Notes: a model not told the origin generated them from the letters alone. A stretch of 64,000 nt of DNA from Noviherbaspirillum pedocola (GCF_016632335.1 NZ_JAEPBG010000008.1:186001-250000), one strand, 5' to 3'; shown: positions 43,503 through 52,455, numbered from the stretch's first letter. Translations and numbers: made by a program.

Positions 43503-44912
43503 ATGCAAACGATCATGCTCATGCAGCCGCTGCGCCGCCTGCTGCGCCGGGCCGACATCGACCTGGCCATCGGCTACACGCTCATCAACAGGATATGGAT
43601 GCTGGGCTCGAATGCAGTGACGATGCTGTTCATCGTGCATTTCCTGGACGGCACGCAGCAGGGTCTGTACTTCACTTTCCTTACCCTGCTCGGGCTGCAT
43701 ATCGTCTTTGACTTCGGCTTTTCCTACACGATCACGCAATGGGTGGCACGTGAAGGGGCACAGCTTTCGCGCCTGCCGGATGGCGCCGAGACGCTGTCCG
43801 CGGATACGGCGGTACGCGCGCGCGTCGGCGCGCTGCTGGGCCAGGCGGCGCCGCGGGTGCTGGCGCTGGCCATGGCCTTTCTCGTCTTCGCGCTTGTGAC
43901 GGGATACTGGCTGTTTGGCAGCGACGGTCGCATCGCGCGCGGCGACTGGCTCCTTCCCTGGCTCCTCGTATGCCTGCTGACGACGCTGCGCATCCTGCTG
44001 CTTTCGGTCGAAGGCACGCTCGAAGGATTGGGCAGAGTCGAGCTGGTGGCCCGGGCGCGCTTGGCCGGACTGGTCTCGGGCACCGTCGCCATGTGGATCA
44101 TCATGCTGGCCGGCGGCGCGCTGTACGGCATGGTGGCTTCGGCCGGACTGCTGTTCGCGGTGCCTCTTGCGATATATCTGCGCCGCTTCCACAAGCTGTT
44201 CCACCATCTCGCTGCGGCGGCACGCGCAAACCGGGGGGCATGGGACTGGAAAGCGCAGGTGTGGCCGTTCCAGTGGAAGTACGCGATCTCGACGCTGAGC
44301 ACCCTGCTCGTGCTGAACCTGTTCAACCCCGCCGTATTTCATTTTCAGGGCGCCGAGGCGGCCGGCCGTTTCGGCCTCGGCCTGTCGATCGCCAATTCGG
44401 TCGCGGGATTCATGAGCGTCTGGCTCAACTGCAAGGTGCCGCTCATTTCCTCGCTGACGGCAGGCCAGCGCCATGACGAGCTGCGTGCGCTGTTCCGCTC
44501 GACCAAGCGCAATGCGCTGGCGGTGGCCATTCTGGCGGGAAGCGCGGCGCTGCTGCTCGTGACCCTGCTCAAGGAGGTGGATCCCGCCCTTGGCGCGCGC
44601 ATCCCAGCCATGACGACCCTGGCGGTGCTGCTGCTTGCAGCCGTGCTGCAGCAATACATCCTGACAGTGGCGGTCTTTGCGCGGGCGCAGAAGCGCGAGC
44701 CGTTGCTTGTTTCCTCGCTGATCATTGCGCTCATCACGCCATGCATCCTGCCCTTTCTCGTGGGCGCCTGGGGCGCTCTTGGCGCTGGCGTGAGCTATCT
44801 GCTGCCGGTGCTGTTCATATCGGCGCCATGCTCGTATCGCATCAATTGCCGGGTGCAGGCAGCGATGCGGGGCCAACGGCGGGCAATGTGCGATCACGGA
44901 GGCGCGCCATGA
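43503..44912 (+). CDS. Wzx-like polysaccharide flippase (MATE/MOP superfamily)
   Basis: 469 residues, twelve or more hydrophobic helices. The N-terminus reads IGYTLINRIWMLGSNAVTMLFIVHFLDGTQQGLYFTFLTLLGL and is followed by DFGFSYTITQWVARE, patterns common in polysaccharide exporters. It would flip the lipid-linked repeat unit to the periplasm for the Wzy polymerase. It is unusually rich in Arg in the C-terminal tail (INCRVQAAMRGQRRAM) and overlaps the DUF535 gene by 4 nt. Confidence 0.8.
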   Translation: MQTIMLMQPLRRLLRRADIDLAIGYTLINRIWMLGSNAVTMLFIVHFLDGTQQGLYFTFLTLLGLHIVFDFGFSYTITQWVAREGAQLSRLPDGAETLSADTAVRARVGALLGQAAPRVLALAMAFLVFALVTGYWLFGSDGRIARGDWLLPWLLVCLLTTLRILLLSVEGTLEGLGRVELVARARLAGLVSGTVAMWIIMLAGGALYGMVASAGLLFAVPLAIYLRRFHKLFHHLAAAARANRGAWDWKAQVWPFQWKYAISTLSTLLVLNLFNPAVFHFQGAEAAGRFGLGLSIANSVAGFMSVWLNCKVPLISSLTAGQRHDELRALFRSTKRNALAVAILAGSAALLLVTLLKEVDPALGARIPAMTTLAVLLLAAVLQQYILTVAVFARAQKREPLLVSSLIIALITPCILPFLVGAWGALGAGVSYLLPVLFISAPCSYRINCRVQAAMRGQRRAMCDHGGAP

Positions 44913-45946
44913 AGCCGCATTCGCACTGCGAGCCGCGTTATGCGAATGGCCACGAAATCGCCGCGGCCGGCAATGCGTTGAGCAGGGCAGCCGTCGCGGC
45001 CGGCATCAGGCTGCGCCGGCTGGCGCGCTGCCTGCGCGTCATGTGCCTGTTCCTCGATCTGACCGGGCATCTGCGCCTGCTGCGCGTAATGGCAGGCAGC
45101 GGCAATGTCCGCCTTCTCCGGCGGCGGCCGCTGGTGCTGTTCAAGTACCTGCACGTGAACTATCTGGCGGCGAACCTTGGTCGCGAAGAACGGCTTGCCA
45201 TGCTGGTCAACCATTACGCCAGCCTGGCGCGCCTCTTTCGTACGAGCTTCCTGCACCGGCTCTTTGATGAGGGGCAGCTGCTATGGCGCCGCACCTCGCC
45301 CGAAGGCGACTATGCGATTGTCCTGACCTTTCCGCGCGGAGGCCATGACTTCGAAGGCGAGATGCGCCTGGAATTCCGATGTGGGGATGCGCTGCTGTAC
45401 ATGATGACGGCTACGCTGGTCCAGGGGACGTTCCTGCGGCGCGATTGCGGCCAGGCGCTGCTGATCACGAATGTTCAGGGCGCGCGCGGCTGCTTCGAGC
45501 AGATCCGGCACAGCACCAGGGTGTTCTGCGACACCCCGCCCGCTTACCTGCTGCTGGCCGCGCTCGAAGGCCTGGCCGCATCGTTGCAGGTCGAGGCGAT
45601 CGCCGCAGTCGGCAATGACCGCCAGCTTTCCAGGCACGGTGCCCTGGCGCATGAAGTCAGCTTCGATTACGACGGCTTCTGGACCCGGCTCGGCGGCGAG
45701 CGCTGTGTGTCCGGCTTCTACCTCTTTGCGCCGCGCTTGCCTGAAAAGCCGCTTCACCTGATCAAGCAGCGGCATCGTGCCCGCACGCAGAGAAAGCGTT
45801 CCCTGAAGTGGGAGGTTGCGCGCAGCGTTGCGACCCGCCTGCAGAAGGAAAGGCGGCCGCAGCCAACGCAGCGCGGCGAGGCTTCGATTCACGAGTCCGG
45901 CGGGAGCGGTGTTCCCGCCTTCACCAGCGAGGAAAAGCATGTTTAG
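44909..45946 (+). CDS. VirK/YbjX-family protein (DUF535)
   Basis: 345 residues with the DUF535 pattern: LVLFKYLHVNYLAANLGREERLAMLVNHYASL, then the central ATLVQGTFLRRDCGQALLITNVQGARG and a C-terminal SFDYDGFWTRLGG. Family members (VirK, YbjX) affect envelope properties and virulence in enteric bacteria, but their biochemical role is unclear. Here it is translationally coupled to the Wzx flippase and the GT2 glycosyltransferase, which is not its usual setting. A long basic C-terminal tail (about residues 285-345) follows the domain. Confidence 0.82.
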   Translation: MKPHSHCEPRYANGHEIAAAGNALSRAAVAAGIRLRRLARCLRVMCLFLDLTGHLRLLRVMAGSGNVRLLRRRPLVLFKYLHVNYLAANLGREERLAMLVNHYASLARLFRTSFLHRLFDEGQLLWRRTSPEGDYAIVLTFPRGGHDFEGEMRLEFRCGDALLYMMTATLVQGTFLRRDCGQALLITNVQGARGCFEQIRHSTRVFCDTPPAYLLLAALEGLAASLQVEAIAAVGNDRQLSRHGALAHEVSFDYDGFWTRLGGERCVSGFYLFAPRLPEKPLHLIKQRHRARTQRKRSLKWEVARSVATRLQKERRPQPTQRGEASIHESGGSGVPAFTSEEKHV

Positions 45947-46748
45947 CGTACTGATATCTGTCTATCGCAAGGACGATCCCGTCTATTTTTCCGAAGCCCT
46001 CGGCTCCCTGGTGCGCCAGCTGCAGTACATCCGCGAGGTAGTGATGGTCAAGGATGGCCCGATAGGCGCCGAACTGGAAGCCGTCATCGCTTCGTACCGC
46101 GACGCGCTGCCGATAAGAGAAGTGCCGCTTCCGCAAAACGTTGGGCTGGCTCGGGCACTGAACGCCGGACTGGCGCACTGCCGCTCGGAATGGGTGTTTC
46201 GCTTCGATGCGGATGACCTTTGTCTTCCGGGGAGGGCGGCGCTGCAATGGGCGGCGATCAGCTGCGGCGCGCTCGATATCGTCGGCGGCCAGATCCAGGA
46301 ATGCGACCCGGCGACGCTGGCCGTTACCGGCGTCAGGAAGGTGCCGTGCCAGCCCGCCGACATACGCCGCTTTCTGCGCCGCAGGAATCCCTTCAATCAC
46401 ATGACGGTTTGCTATCGCAAATCCTTCATCGAGAGGATCGGCGGCTATCCGGACATCCCGCTGAAGGAAGACTATGCCCTATGGGCGAAGGCGGTCGCCG
46501 CCGGCGCGCGGGTAGCCAACATGCCGGATGTCGTGGTGCGCGCCCGTGCAGGACGCGACATGGTGACCCGTCGCGGCGGCATCGGGTATGCCAAATCCGA
46601 GATCGCCCTGCAATGGTTCCTGCGCAAGAACGGCATCAAGTCGACGCTGGCTTCGCTGGCGGACGGCCTGGCCCGGGCAATGGTATTCGTCGCCCCGGTA
46701 TCGCTGCGTCACATCGTGTTTCGCAGGTATCTGCGCCAGTCAGCGTGA
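45939..46748 (+). CDS. Glycosyltransferase family 2
   Basis: 269 residues, GT-A fold. MFSVLISVYRKDDP opens the nucleotide-binding part. FRFDADDLCLPGR holds the metal-binding DxD-type acidic cluster, and PLKEDYALWAKAVAAGARVANMPDVVVRAR is the catalytic-base and acceptor region. It probably adds a sugar in exopolysaccharide repeat assembly. The ATG at 45939 overlaps the end of the DUF535 gene by 8 nt and has GAGGAAAAG upstream. Confidence 0.88.
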   Translation: MFSVLISVYRKDDPVYFSEALGSLVRQLQYIREVVMVKDGPIGAELEAVIASYRDALPIREVPLPQNVGLARALNAGLAHCRSEWVFRFDADDLCLPGRAALQWAAISCGALDIVGGQIQECDPATLAVTGVRKVPCQPADIRRFLRRRNPFNHMTVCYRKSFIERIGGYPDIPLKEDYALWAKAVAAGARVANMPDVVVRARAGRDMVTRRGGIGYAKSEIALQWFLRKNGIKSTLASLADGLARAMVFVAPVSLRHIVFRRYLRQSA

Positions 46749-46759
46749 CGGCGCGGGTG

Positions 46760-48307
46760 ATGAACGAGCGACGTCGCAGCCTCGCCCTGCTGGCTGCGCT
46801 GCCCGCGCTCGTACCAGCAGGCGCGCGAGCACAGGGGCCGGCTGCGGCCGGCGTGAATGTGCTGGCCCATGGCGCGGTGGGCGATGGCAGGACCGACGAC
46901 ACGCGCAGCCTGCAGGCGGCAATCAACGGCTGTCCGGCGGGCGGCGTGGTGTACTTCCCGGGAGGACGCACCTATCTCGCTTCCAACCTGGCGCTGAAGC
47001 CCGGCGTGCGGCTGCAGGGCGAAGGCGCCGCCGTGCTGAAAGCCATCAACAGCGGCGATCCGGGCTACTTCCTTGCCACGGCCAGCTATGCCGCCAATGT
47101 CCCGGCGACGGCGGATGAAGGCTGCGAACTCGAGTCCCTGGTAGTCAATGCCGCGAACTTGAAAGCCGTCGCGCTGGCATGGCGCGCCTTTTATGGCCGG
47201 GTGTCGGGCTGCCGCATCTTCGGCGCAAACGATGCCGACCTGCTGATCGCCACACCGGGGGCTGGCGGCGCAGCGATGCCGAATGGCTCCATGGTGAACA
47301 ACCGCTTCATCGGCAACTGGTTCGGCGGCGCCGACGACCATCGCCTCAGGCTGCCGCGGCATGTGGTGAGGCTTTTCGATCCGTCGGCCAACAAGGCGAC
47401 CGATATCCTGTTCCAGCAGAATTACATCAGCGGGGCGACGCAGAGCGTGCTCGAGTTCGACACCGCAGCCGGCCTGCTATTCCAGGGCAACCACGTCTAT
47501 GGCGGTCCTTCCGTGTTCCGCAAGGGCTTCATGGGTTTTGTCTGTACGGGCAACTACTTCGAGAATGAAGTCGTCATTGATGACATTACCAGCGGCGTAG
47601 CGGCCGCAGTATTCGGGCCGGGCAATACGCTGCTTGCCGATCTCCTCGCAAAATTCGGTTCCCATGGCGACCAGATCGTTTCGACCGGCAATCATTACGT
47701 CGACCGTGCCGGCTTGCGGCACTGCTACAACGATGCCTCCAAGCTGCTGGTAAGCATCGGCGACATCTTTGCCCGCATCGATCCGGTGCGCTTCTACAAC
47801 CATGATGGCCGCACGGTTCAGCCTGCGAGCAGTGGCCGCTTCCTGGCCAGCAACGTCTACCTTGCCGAGGCGCGCCACTTCTGGAATGCCGGCATCGGCG
47901 TAGCGCAGCGGGACGCGTCGGATGGCGCCGGCTACACGCGCCGCTGCGTCGCGCCACTGCAAATCCGGGCGCCGCATCGCAACGGATCGATATCGCTCCG
48001 GCTCGCCTTGAAGCCGCTCGGCCCCTCGGGAATGTATGAAATCGAAGCAATGGCCAATGCGGACCGCGAGCCACAGGGCGAAGCGACGCTGCGCTTCCTG
48101 GCCAAGGGCACCGTCAGCCGCAGCGATGGCAATCGCTATCAGGCCTGCCTGTGCAAGCTCGTCTACCGCAGCGAAGAGTGGGAGAGCGCTCCGGCACTCA
48201 CGGCGCGGGAAAGGGAAGGAAGGCTCATCGTCGAGTTGAGCGGCAGCTTTCGCGGCGATGGCCGGGCCGACTGCTTCGGCACGTGCTATCTGAAAGCCGA
48301 AGGCTGA
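46760..48307 (+). CDS. Secreted right-handed beta-helix protein (pectate lyase 3 type), putative exopolysaccharide lyase
   Basis: 515 residues. A signal peptide with an RRR start (MNERRRSLALLAALPAL) suggests Tat or Sec export, with cleavage near ARAQ. The mature part opens with the hallmark NVLAHGAVGDGRTDDTRSLQAAINGC of the pectate-lyase-3/GH55-like beta-helix family, followed by helical-coil repeats with Asn ladders (NNRFIGNWFGGADD, FQQNYISGATQSV). Lyases at the end of polymer operons usually trim or release the polymer. Catalytic residues cannot be assigned by eye. It begins 11 nt after the GT2 stop. Confidence 0.8.
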   Translation: MNERRRSLALLAALPALVPAGARAQGPAAAGVNVLAHGAVGDGRTDDTRSLQAAINGCPAGGVVYFPGGRTYLASNLALKPGVRLQGEGAAVLKAINSGDPGYFLATASYAANVPATADEGCELESLVVNAANLKAVALAWRAFYGRVSGCRIFGANDADLLIATPGAGGAAMPNGSMVNNRFIGNWFGGADDHRLRLPRHVVRLFDPSANKATDILFQQNYISGATQSVLEFDTAAGLLFQGNHVYGGPSVFRKGFMGFVCTGNYFENEVVIDDITSGVAAAVFGPGNTLLADLLAKFGSHGDQIVSTGNHYVDRAGLRHCYNDASKLLVSIGDIFARIDPVRFYNHDGRTVQPASSGRFLASNVYLAEARHFWNAGIGVAQRDASDGAGYTRRCVAPLQIRAPHRNGSISLRLALKPLGPSGMYEIEAMANADREPQGEATLRFLAKGTVSRSDGNRYQACLCKLVYRSEEWESAPALTAREREGRLIVELSGSFRGDGRADCFGTCYLKAEG

Positions 48308-48352
48308 AATCCCGGCTGCAGTGGCACGTACACTCGTAGCGACCAGTGCGCA

Positions 48353-48859
48353 CTAGCGTTGGGCCTCGGTAGCATCAGGCGGTGGCAATTCCACCGGCTT
48401 GACCTCAACCGGCGCCACGCCCTCCTTCTTCATGCCGAGATCCTGGGCCACCTTGGGCGTGACATCGACAATGCGACCGTCGACATACGGGCCGCGGTCG
48501 CGCACTTCAACGGTGGCGCTCTTGCCGGTTTCGAGATTGGTGACACGCGCCTTTGTGCCCAGCGGCAGCGTCTTGCTCGCCGCGGTCTTCGCCTGCGGAT
48601 CAAAGCGTTTGCCGTCGGCCATCTTCCTGCCCTTGCCGTTGTAATACGAAGCCATGCCCTTGCGCGCCTTGCCGGAGCGGTCGATATGGGTTGTCTTCGC
48701 ATGCTGCGTCGGCTTGTGCGCATGCGCCTTCGCATGCTGCGCAGGCTTGTGGTGATGCGCGGTCTTCTCAGCATCCTGTCTGTGCCCGGGCGCTGCGAGG
48801 GCCGCGCCGGCGACGCTGCAGGCAAGCGCAAACAGGATCACGTGGCGATGCTTGTTCAT
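48353..48859 (-). CDS. RlpA-like protein with a His-rich linker
   Basis: 168 residues. A signal peptide (VILFALACSVAGAALA) is followed by an unusual His/Lys/Ala-rich segment of about 35 residues containing two copies of HKPxQHAK. The double-psi beta-barrel domain starts at RKGMASYYNGKGRKMADGKRFDP and continues through PLGTKARVTNL and VEVRDRGPYVDGRIVDVTP. RlpA proteins act on denuded peptidoglycan at the septum or bind it. There is no lipobox and no SPOR domain. The His-rich linker might bind metal; that is speculation. Confidence 0.85.
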   Translation of the reverse strand: MNKHRHVILFALACSVAGAALAAPGHRQDAEKTAHHHKPAQHAKAHAHKPTQHAKTTHIDRSGKARKGMASYYNGKGRKMADGKRFDPQAKTAASKTLPLGTKARVTNLETGKSATVEVRDRGPYVDGRIVDVTPKVAQDLGMKKEGVAPVEVKPVELPPPDATEAQR

Positions 48860-48999
48860 ATTGTTCTGCCTTGTCGGTGAAGTAGTGGCCGGGCCTGCGC
48901 GTTATGCACCGTGCAGGAACCGGCGGTTTCTTTTCGAGCATGACAGGACGACGAAGTTCGCCGATGCCGATACGGTCAACATTGACCTCGGGAATGCAG

Positions 49000-49947
49000 T
49001 CAGTACGAAGGAAGATTCTGCGAGGGAAGATTCTGCGGCGACATGTTCTGCTGCGGCATCCCCGGCTGCGTCATCGCGCGCACCACGCCGAGCCAGGCCT
49101 GCGCAGCCGCCGACAGCGGCGCATCCCGGCGCCAGGCCAGCACCAGGCGCCAGCGCAGCGTCGGATGCGCCAGCGGCACCACGGCCAATCTGTCGTTGGC
49201 CACCTGCTGCGCAATGAAGCTCGGCAACACCAGGCCGCCAGCTTCGGCCGTCACCAGCGCAAGCGCGAAATCGAGATGATCGGTATGCGTGACTTCCTTC
49301 AGGCGCAAGCCTTCATCGCGGAAAGCGGTGCGCAGCATGTGCGCAATCACGAAAGTCTTGTCGAACATGACCAGAGGCAGGTCTTCCATCTCGGCAAGGC
49401 TCAACTGCGGCCGGCCGACGAGGTGGTGGCCCGCCGGCAACAGCACCGCCATCGCATCGTCGCGCAGCATCACGAAATCGAATTCGGGACGCAGCGGCAA
49501 CAGCGTGGTGGCCAGTTCCAGCGTACCGTCGAGCACGCCCTGTTCCAGCCGGCGGCTGCCGCTCTGCACGATCTTGACTTCGATGCCCGGATAACTGCGG
49601 CGAAAGCGCGCCAGCATCGGCGCGAAGATTTCGGCGCCGCCCAAGGGCGCCACGCCGAGCGCGAGCTCGCCGGTGCCGAGTTCGCGCATTGCTGCCAGCT
49701 CGGAAACCAGCTGACGGCGCCGGTCTAGCAGCGCGCATGCATGGCCGAAGGTGAGCTCGCCAGCCGGGGTCAGACGCACCGACACGCCGCGCCGGCCGCG
49801 CTCCAGCAGGCTGACATCGAGTTCCGCTTCGAGCTGGCCGATGGCCTTGCTCAGCGTCGGCTGGGTCACATGCAGCTCCCCGGCCGCGCGGGAAAAGCTG
49901 CCGGCCTTGGCCACCGCGACGAAATAGCGCAAGCACCTCAGGTCCAT
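49000..49947 (-). CDS. LysR-family regulator of the 3-hydroxybutyrate genes
   Basis: 315 residues from ATG 49947 (MDLRCLRYFVAVAKAGSFSRAAGELHVTQPTLSKAIGQLEAEL as winged helix). The effector domain has ELALGVAPLGGAEIFAP and LVMFDKTFVIAHML. A longer start at 49977 would place coding sequence inside the palindromic operator and is rejected. The C-terminus ends in a short repeat, QNMSPQNLPSQNLPSY, encoded by near-identical GGAAGATTCTG units. It is divergent from the permease and dehydrogenase, which it probably controls. Confidence 0.88.
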   Translation of the reverse strand: MDLRCLRYFVAVAKAGSFSRAAGELHVTQPTLSKAIGQLEAELDVSLLERGRRGVSVRLTPAGELTFGHACALLDRRRQLVSELAAMRELGTGELALGVAPLGGAEIFAPMLARFRRSYPGIEVKIVQSGSRRLEQGVLDGTLELATTLLPLRPEFDFVMLRDDAMAVLLPAGHHLVGRPQLSLAEMEDLPLVMFDKTFVIAHMLRTAFRDEGLRLKEVTHTDHLDFALALVTAEAGGLVLPSFIAQQVANDRLAVVPLAHPTLRWRLVLAWRRDAPLSAAAQAWLGVVRAMTQPGMPQQNMSPQNLPSQNLPSY

Positions 49948-49959
49948 CACCGCCTCGAT

Positions 49960-49980
49960 TCCATGCCAAAAGGGCATGGA
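49960..49980. promoter_or_regulatory. LysR-type operator: 8+5+8 bp perfect palindrome
   Basis: TCCATGCC-AAAAG-GGCATGGA is a perfect inverted repeat containing the T-N11-A layout of LysR boxes (TGCC to GGCA). It lies 12 bp upstream of the LysR start and is followed by TATATAGG-type -10-like sequence. It is probably the autoregulatory site; the activator site for the permease may be the same one. The rest of the 314 bp divergent gap shows no gene. Confidence 0.6.
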
Positions 49981-50261
49981 GTATATAGGAATAATTCACT
50001 TTTTCAGCGCTCGCGCCACTGTTACGCTTCGTGCCGACTCCTGTAACGATTCTCACCGCAGCACTTTAGTTCCAGGAGGCATCGCGCACCGGAAAGCGAA
50101 GCGGCAAGTTCCTTCTCAGGCGAAAGACCGCAGCCGAACGGCGCGCACGATCCGGTCCGGCATACCGCGCGCGCATCATCAACAAAGACAACACGCGCTC
50201 TTTCCATGCAGTCATGGCATGGCAAGAGACTGCGCTTGTCGCTACATCCTTGGGAACCGTT

Positions 50262-51647
50262 ATGAATTTTGCGATTGTCCTCGCATCACTCCTCCTGCTC
50301 ATGCTGGTCGCCTACCGCGGCTACAGCGTGATCCTGTTCGCGCCGGTATGCGCGATGCTCGCGGTGCTGTTCACCGATCCGTCGTATGTGCTGCCGATGT
50401 TCTCCGGCATCTTCATGGAGAAGCTGGTCGGCTTCGTCAAGCTGTATTTCCCGGTGTTCCTGCTCGGCGCCGTCTTCGGCAAGGTGATCGAGCTCTCCGG
50501 CTTTTCGCGCTCCATCGTCTCCGCGGTGATCGGCGTGCTCGGGCAGGCGCGCGCGATGCTGTCCATCGTGCTGGTCTGCGCGCTCCTGACCTATGGCGGC
50601 GTGTCGCTGTTCGTGGTGGTGTTCGCGGTCTATCCGTTCGCCGCCGAGATGTTCCGCCAGAGCGATATACCAAAGCGCCTGATTCCGGGCACCATCGCAC
50701 TGGGCGCCTTTACCTTCACGATGGATTCGCTGCCCGGCACGCCGCAGATCCAGAACATCATCCCGACTACCTTCTTCAAGACCAATACCTATGCCGCGCC
50801 GTGGCTGGGCATCATCGGCTCGCTCTTCATCCTGGCGGTGGGCATGCTGTACCTGTCGTGGCGTCGGCGCGCGGCGCAGCGGGCCGGCGAAGGCTATGGC
50901 TTCGACCATCTGAACGAGCCGGAGCAAATCAAGGGTGGCCGGCTTGCCAATCCCATCATCGCGCTGCTGCCGCTGGTGGCCGTCGGCGTCTTCAACAAGC
51001 TGTTCACGGTGGCGATTCCCAAGGCATTCGGTTCGAAGATCACGGTGCCGCTTGCCGGGCATCCGCTGGCTGTCGATGTGACGCCCAACCTCGGCATCTG
51101 GGCAGTCGAAGGCGCCTTGCTGGTCGGCATCCTGATGGTGCTGGCCTTCGCCTGGCGCGAAGTGGCCGCGCGTTTCGGCGAGGGTTCGAAGGCCGCGGTC
51201 GGCGGCGCGCTGCTGGCGGCGATGAACACCGCAACTGAATACGGCTTCGGCGGCGTGATCGCCGCACTGCCGGGCTTTGCCATCATTGCCGACGCGCTGA
51301 AGGGCATTCCGAATCCGCTGGTCAATGAAGCCATCACCGTCACCGCGCTGGCCGGCATCACCGGCTCCGCCTCGGGCGGCATGAGCATTGCGCTTGCCGC
51401 GATGTCGGACACCTTCATCCAGGCCGCCAACGCCGCACACATCCCGATGGAAGTGCTGCACCGCATTGCCGCGATGGCTTCCGGCGGCATGGATACGCTG
51501 CCGCATAACGGCGCGGTGATCACGCTGCTGGCCGTCACCGGGCTCACGCACAAGACTTCGTACAAGGACATCTTCGCCGTCACCGTGATCAAGACCGCCG
51601 CGGTCTTCGTTGCGATCGCGACCTATTACCTGCTGGGCATCTACTGA
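50262..51647 (+). CDS. GntP-family permease, probable 3-hydroxybutyrate transporter
   Basis: 461 residues with about twelve helices. The GntP pattern is visible in VCALLTYGGVSLFVVVFAVYPFAAEMFR and GTIALGAFTFTMDSLPGTPQIQNIIPTTFFKTN, and the later GITGSASGGMSIALAAM repeat. The family takes up gluconate and short hydroxy acids with protons. The next gene is a 3-hydroxybutyrate dehydrogenase 25 nt away, so 3-hydroxybutyrate is the likely substrate. Start 50262 (GGGAA upstream) is preferred over the longer frame from 50214. Confidence 0.85.
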   Translation: MNFAIVLASLLLLMLVAYRGYSVILFAPVCAMLAVLFTDPSYVLPMFSGIFMEKLVGFVKLYFPVFLLGAVFGKVIELSGFSRSIVSAVIGVLGQARAMLSIVLVCALLTYGGVSLFVVVFAVYPFAAEMFRQSDIPKRLIPGTIALGAFTFTMDSLPGTPQIQNIIPTTFFKTNTYAAPWLGIIGSLFILAVGMLYLSWRRRAAQRAGEGYGFDHLNEPEQIKGGRLANPIIALLPLVAVGVFNKLFTVAIPKAFGSKITVPLAGHPLAVDVTPNLGIWAVEGALLVGILMVLAFAWREVAARFGEGSKAAVGGALLAAMNTATEYGFGGVIAALPGFAIIADALKGIPNPLVNEAITVTALAGITGSASGGMSIALAAMSDTFIQAANAAHIPMEVLHRIAAMASGGMDTLPHNGAVITLLAVTGLTHKTSYKDIFAVTVIKTAAVFVAIATYYLLGIY

Positions 51648-51672
51648 TCCACTGATCACGAGGGACAACATC

Positions 51673-52455
51673 ATGCTGAAGAACAGAACCGCCATCGTCA
51701 CCGGATCCACCAGCGGCATCGGCCTGGGCATCGCCCGCGGCCTGGCGGCGCAGGGCGCGAACCTGCTGATCAACGGCTTCGGTGATGCGCGCGAAACCCG
51801 CCGCGTCTGCGCGCAGCTTGCCGAAGCGCATGGCATCGAGGTGAGGTTTCATGGCGCGGACATGTCGCAGCCCGCGGAAATCCGCGACATGGTGACCTTT
51901 GCCGCGAGCGAGTTCGGCGGTGTCGATATCCTGGTCAACAATGCCGGCATCCAGCACACCGCCTCGGTGGCGGACTTCCCGGAAGAGCGCTGGGACGCGG
52001 TGATTGCGGTCAACCTGTCGGCGGTGTTTCATGCGACCAAGGCCGTGCTGCCGATCATGCGCGCGGCGAACTGGGGCCGCATCGTCAACATTGCTTCGGT
52101 GCACGGCCTGGTGGGATCCATCAACAAGTCGGCTTATGTCGCAGCCAAGCATGGCGTGGTCGGCCTGACCAAGGTCACCGCACTGGAAATGGCGCAGACT
52201 GGCGTGACCTGCAACGCGATCTGCCCGGGCTGGGTATTGACGCCGCTGGTGCAGCGCCAGATCGATGACCTGGCCGCGCGTGAAGGCATAACCAAGGACG
52301 AGGCGCAGCGCCGCCTGCTGGCCGAGAAGCAGCCATCGGGCGACTTCGCCACGCCCGAGCAGATCGCCGCGCTCACAGCCTTTTTGTGCTCGGATGCCGC
52401 GGCGCAACTGCGCGGCGCGGCCCTGCCCATCGACGGCGCCTGGACCGCGCAGTAG
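51673..52455 (+). CDS. bdhA: D-3-hydroxybutyrate dehydrogenase
   Basis: A 260-residue short-chain dehydrogenase of the HBDH type. NAD loop TGSTSGIGLGIARGLA, NNAGIQH, catalytic Ser in IASVHGLVGS, and YVAAKHGVVGLTK. The segments IQHTASVADFPEERW, NAICPGWVLTPLVQRQI and LLAEKQPSG are diagnostic of HBDH. It oxidises 3-hydroxybutyrate, for instance from polyhydroxybutyrate breakdown or uptake, to acetoacetate. It forms an operon with the permease. Confidence 0.92.
   Translation: MLKNRTAIVTGSTSGIGLGIARGLAAQGANLLINGFGDARETRRVCAQLAEAHGIEVRFHGADMSQPAEIRDMVTFAASEFGGVDILVNNAGIQHTASVADFPEERWDAVIAVNLSAVFHATKAVLPIMRAANWGRIVNIASVHGLVGSINKSAYVAAKHGVVGLTKVTALEMAQTGVTCNAICPGWVLTPLVQRQIDDLAAREGITKDEAQRRLLAEKQPSGDFATPEQIAALTAFLCSDAAAQLRGAALPIDGAWTAQ

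Noticed and set aside
42588-44897. Open frame of 769 codons on the minus strand across the initiating transferase and flippase genes
   Set aside because: It spans two real genes and their intergenic gap, has His/Gln/Arg-rich translation and no recognisable motif.
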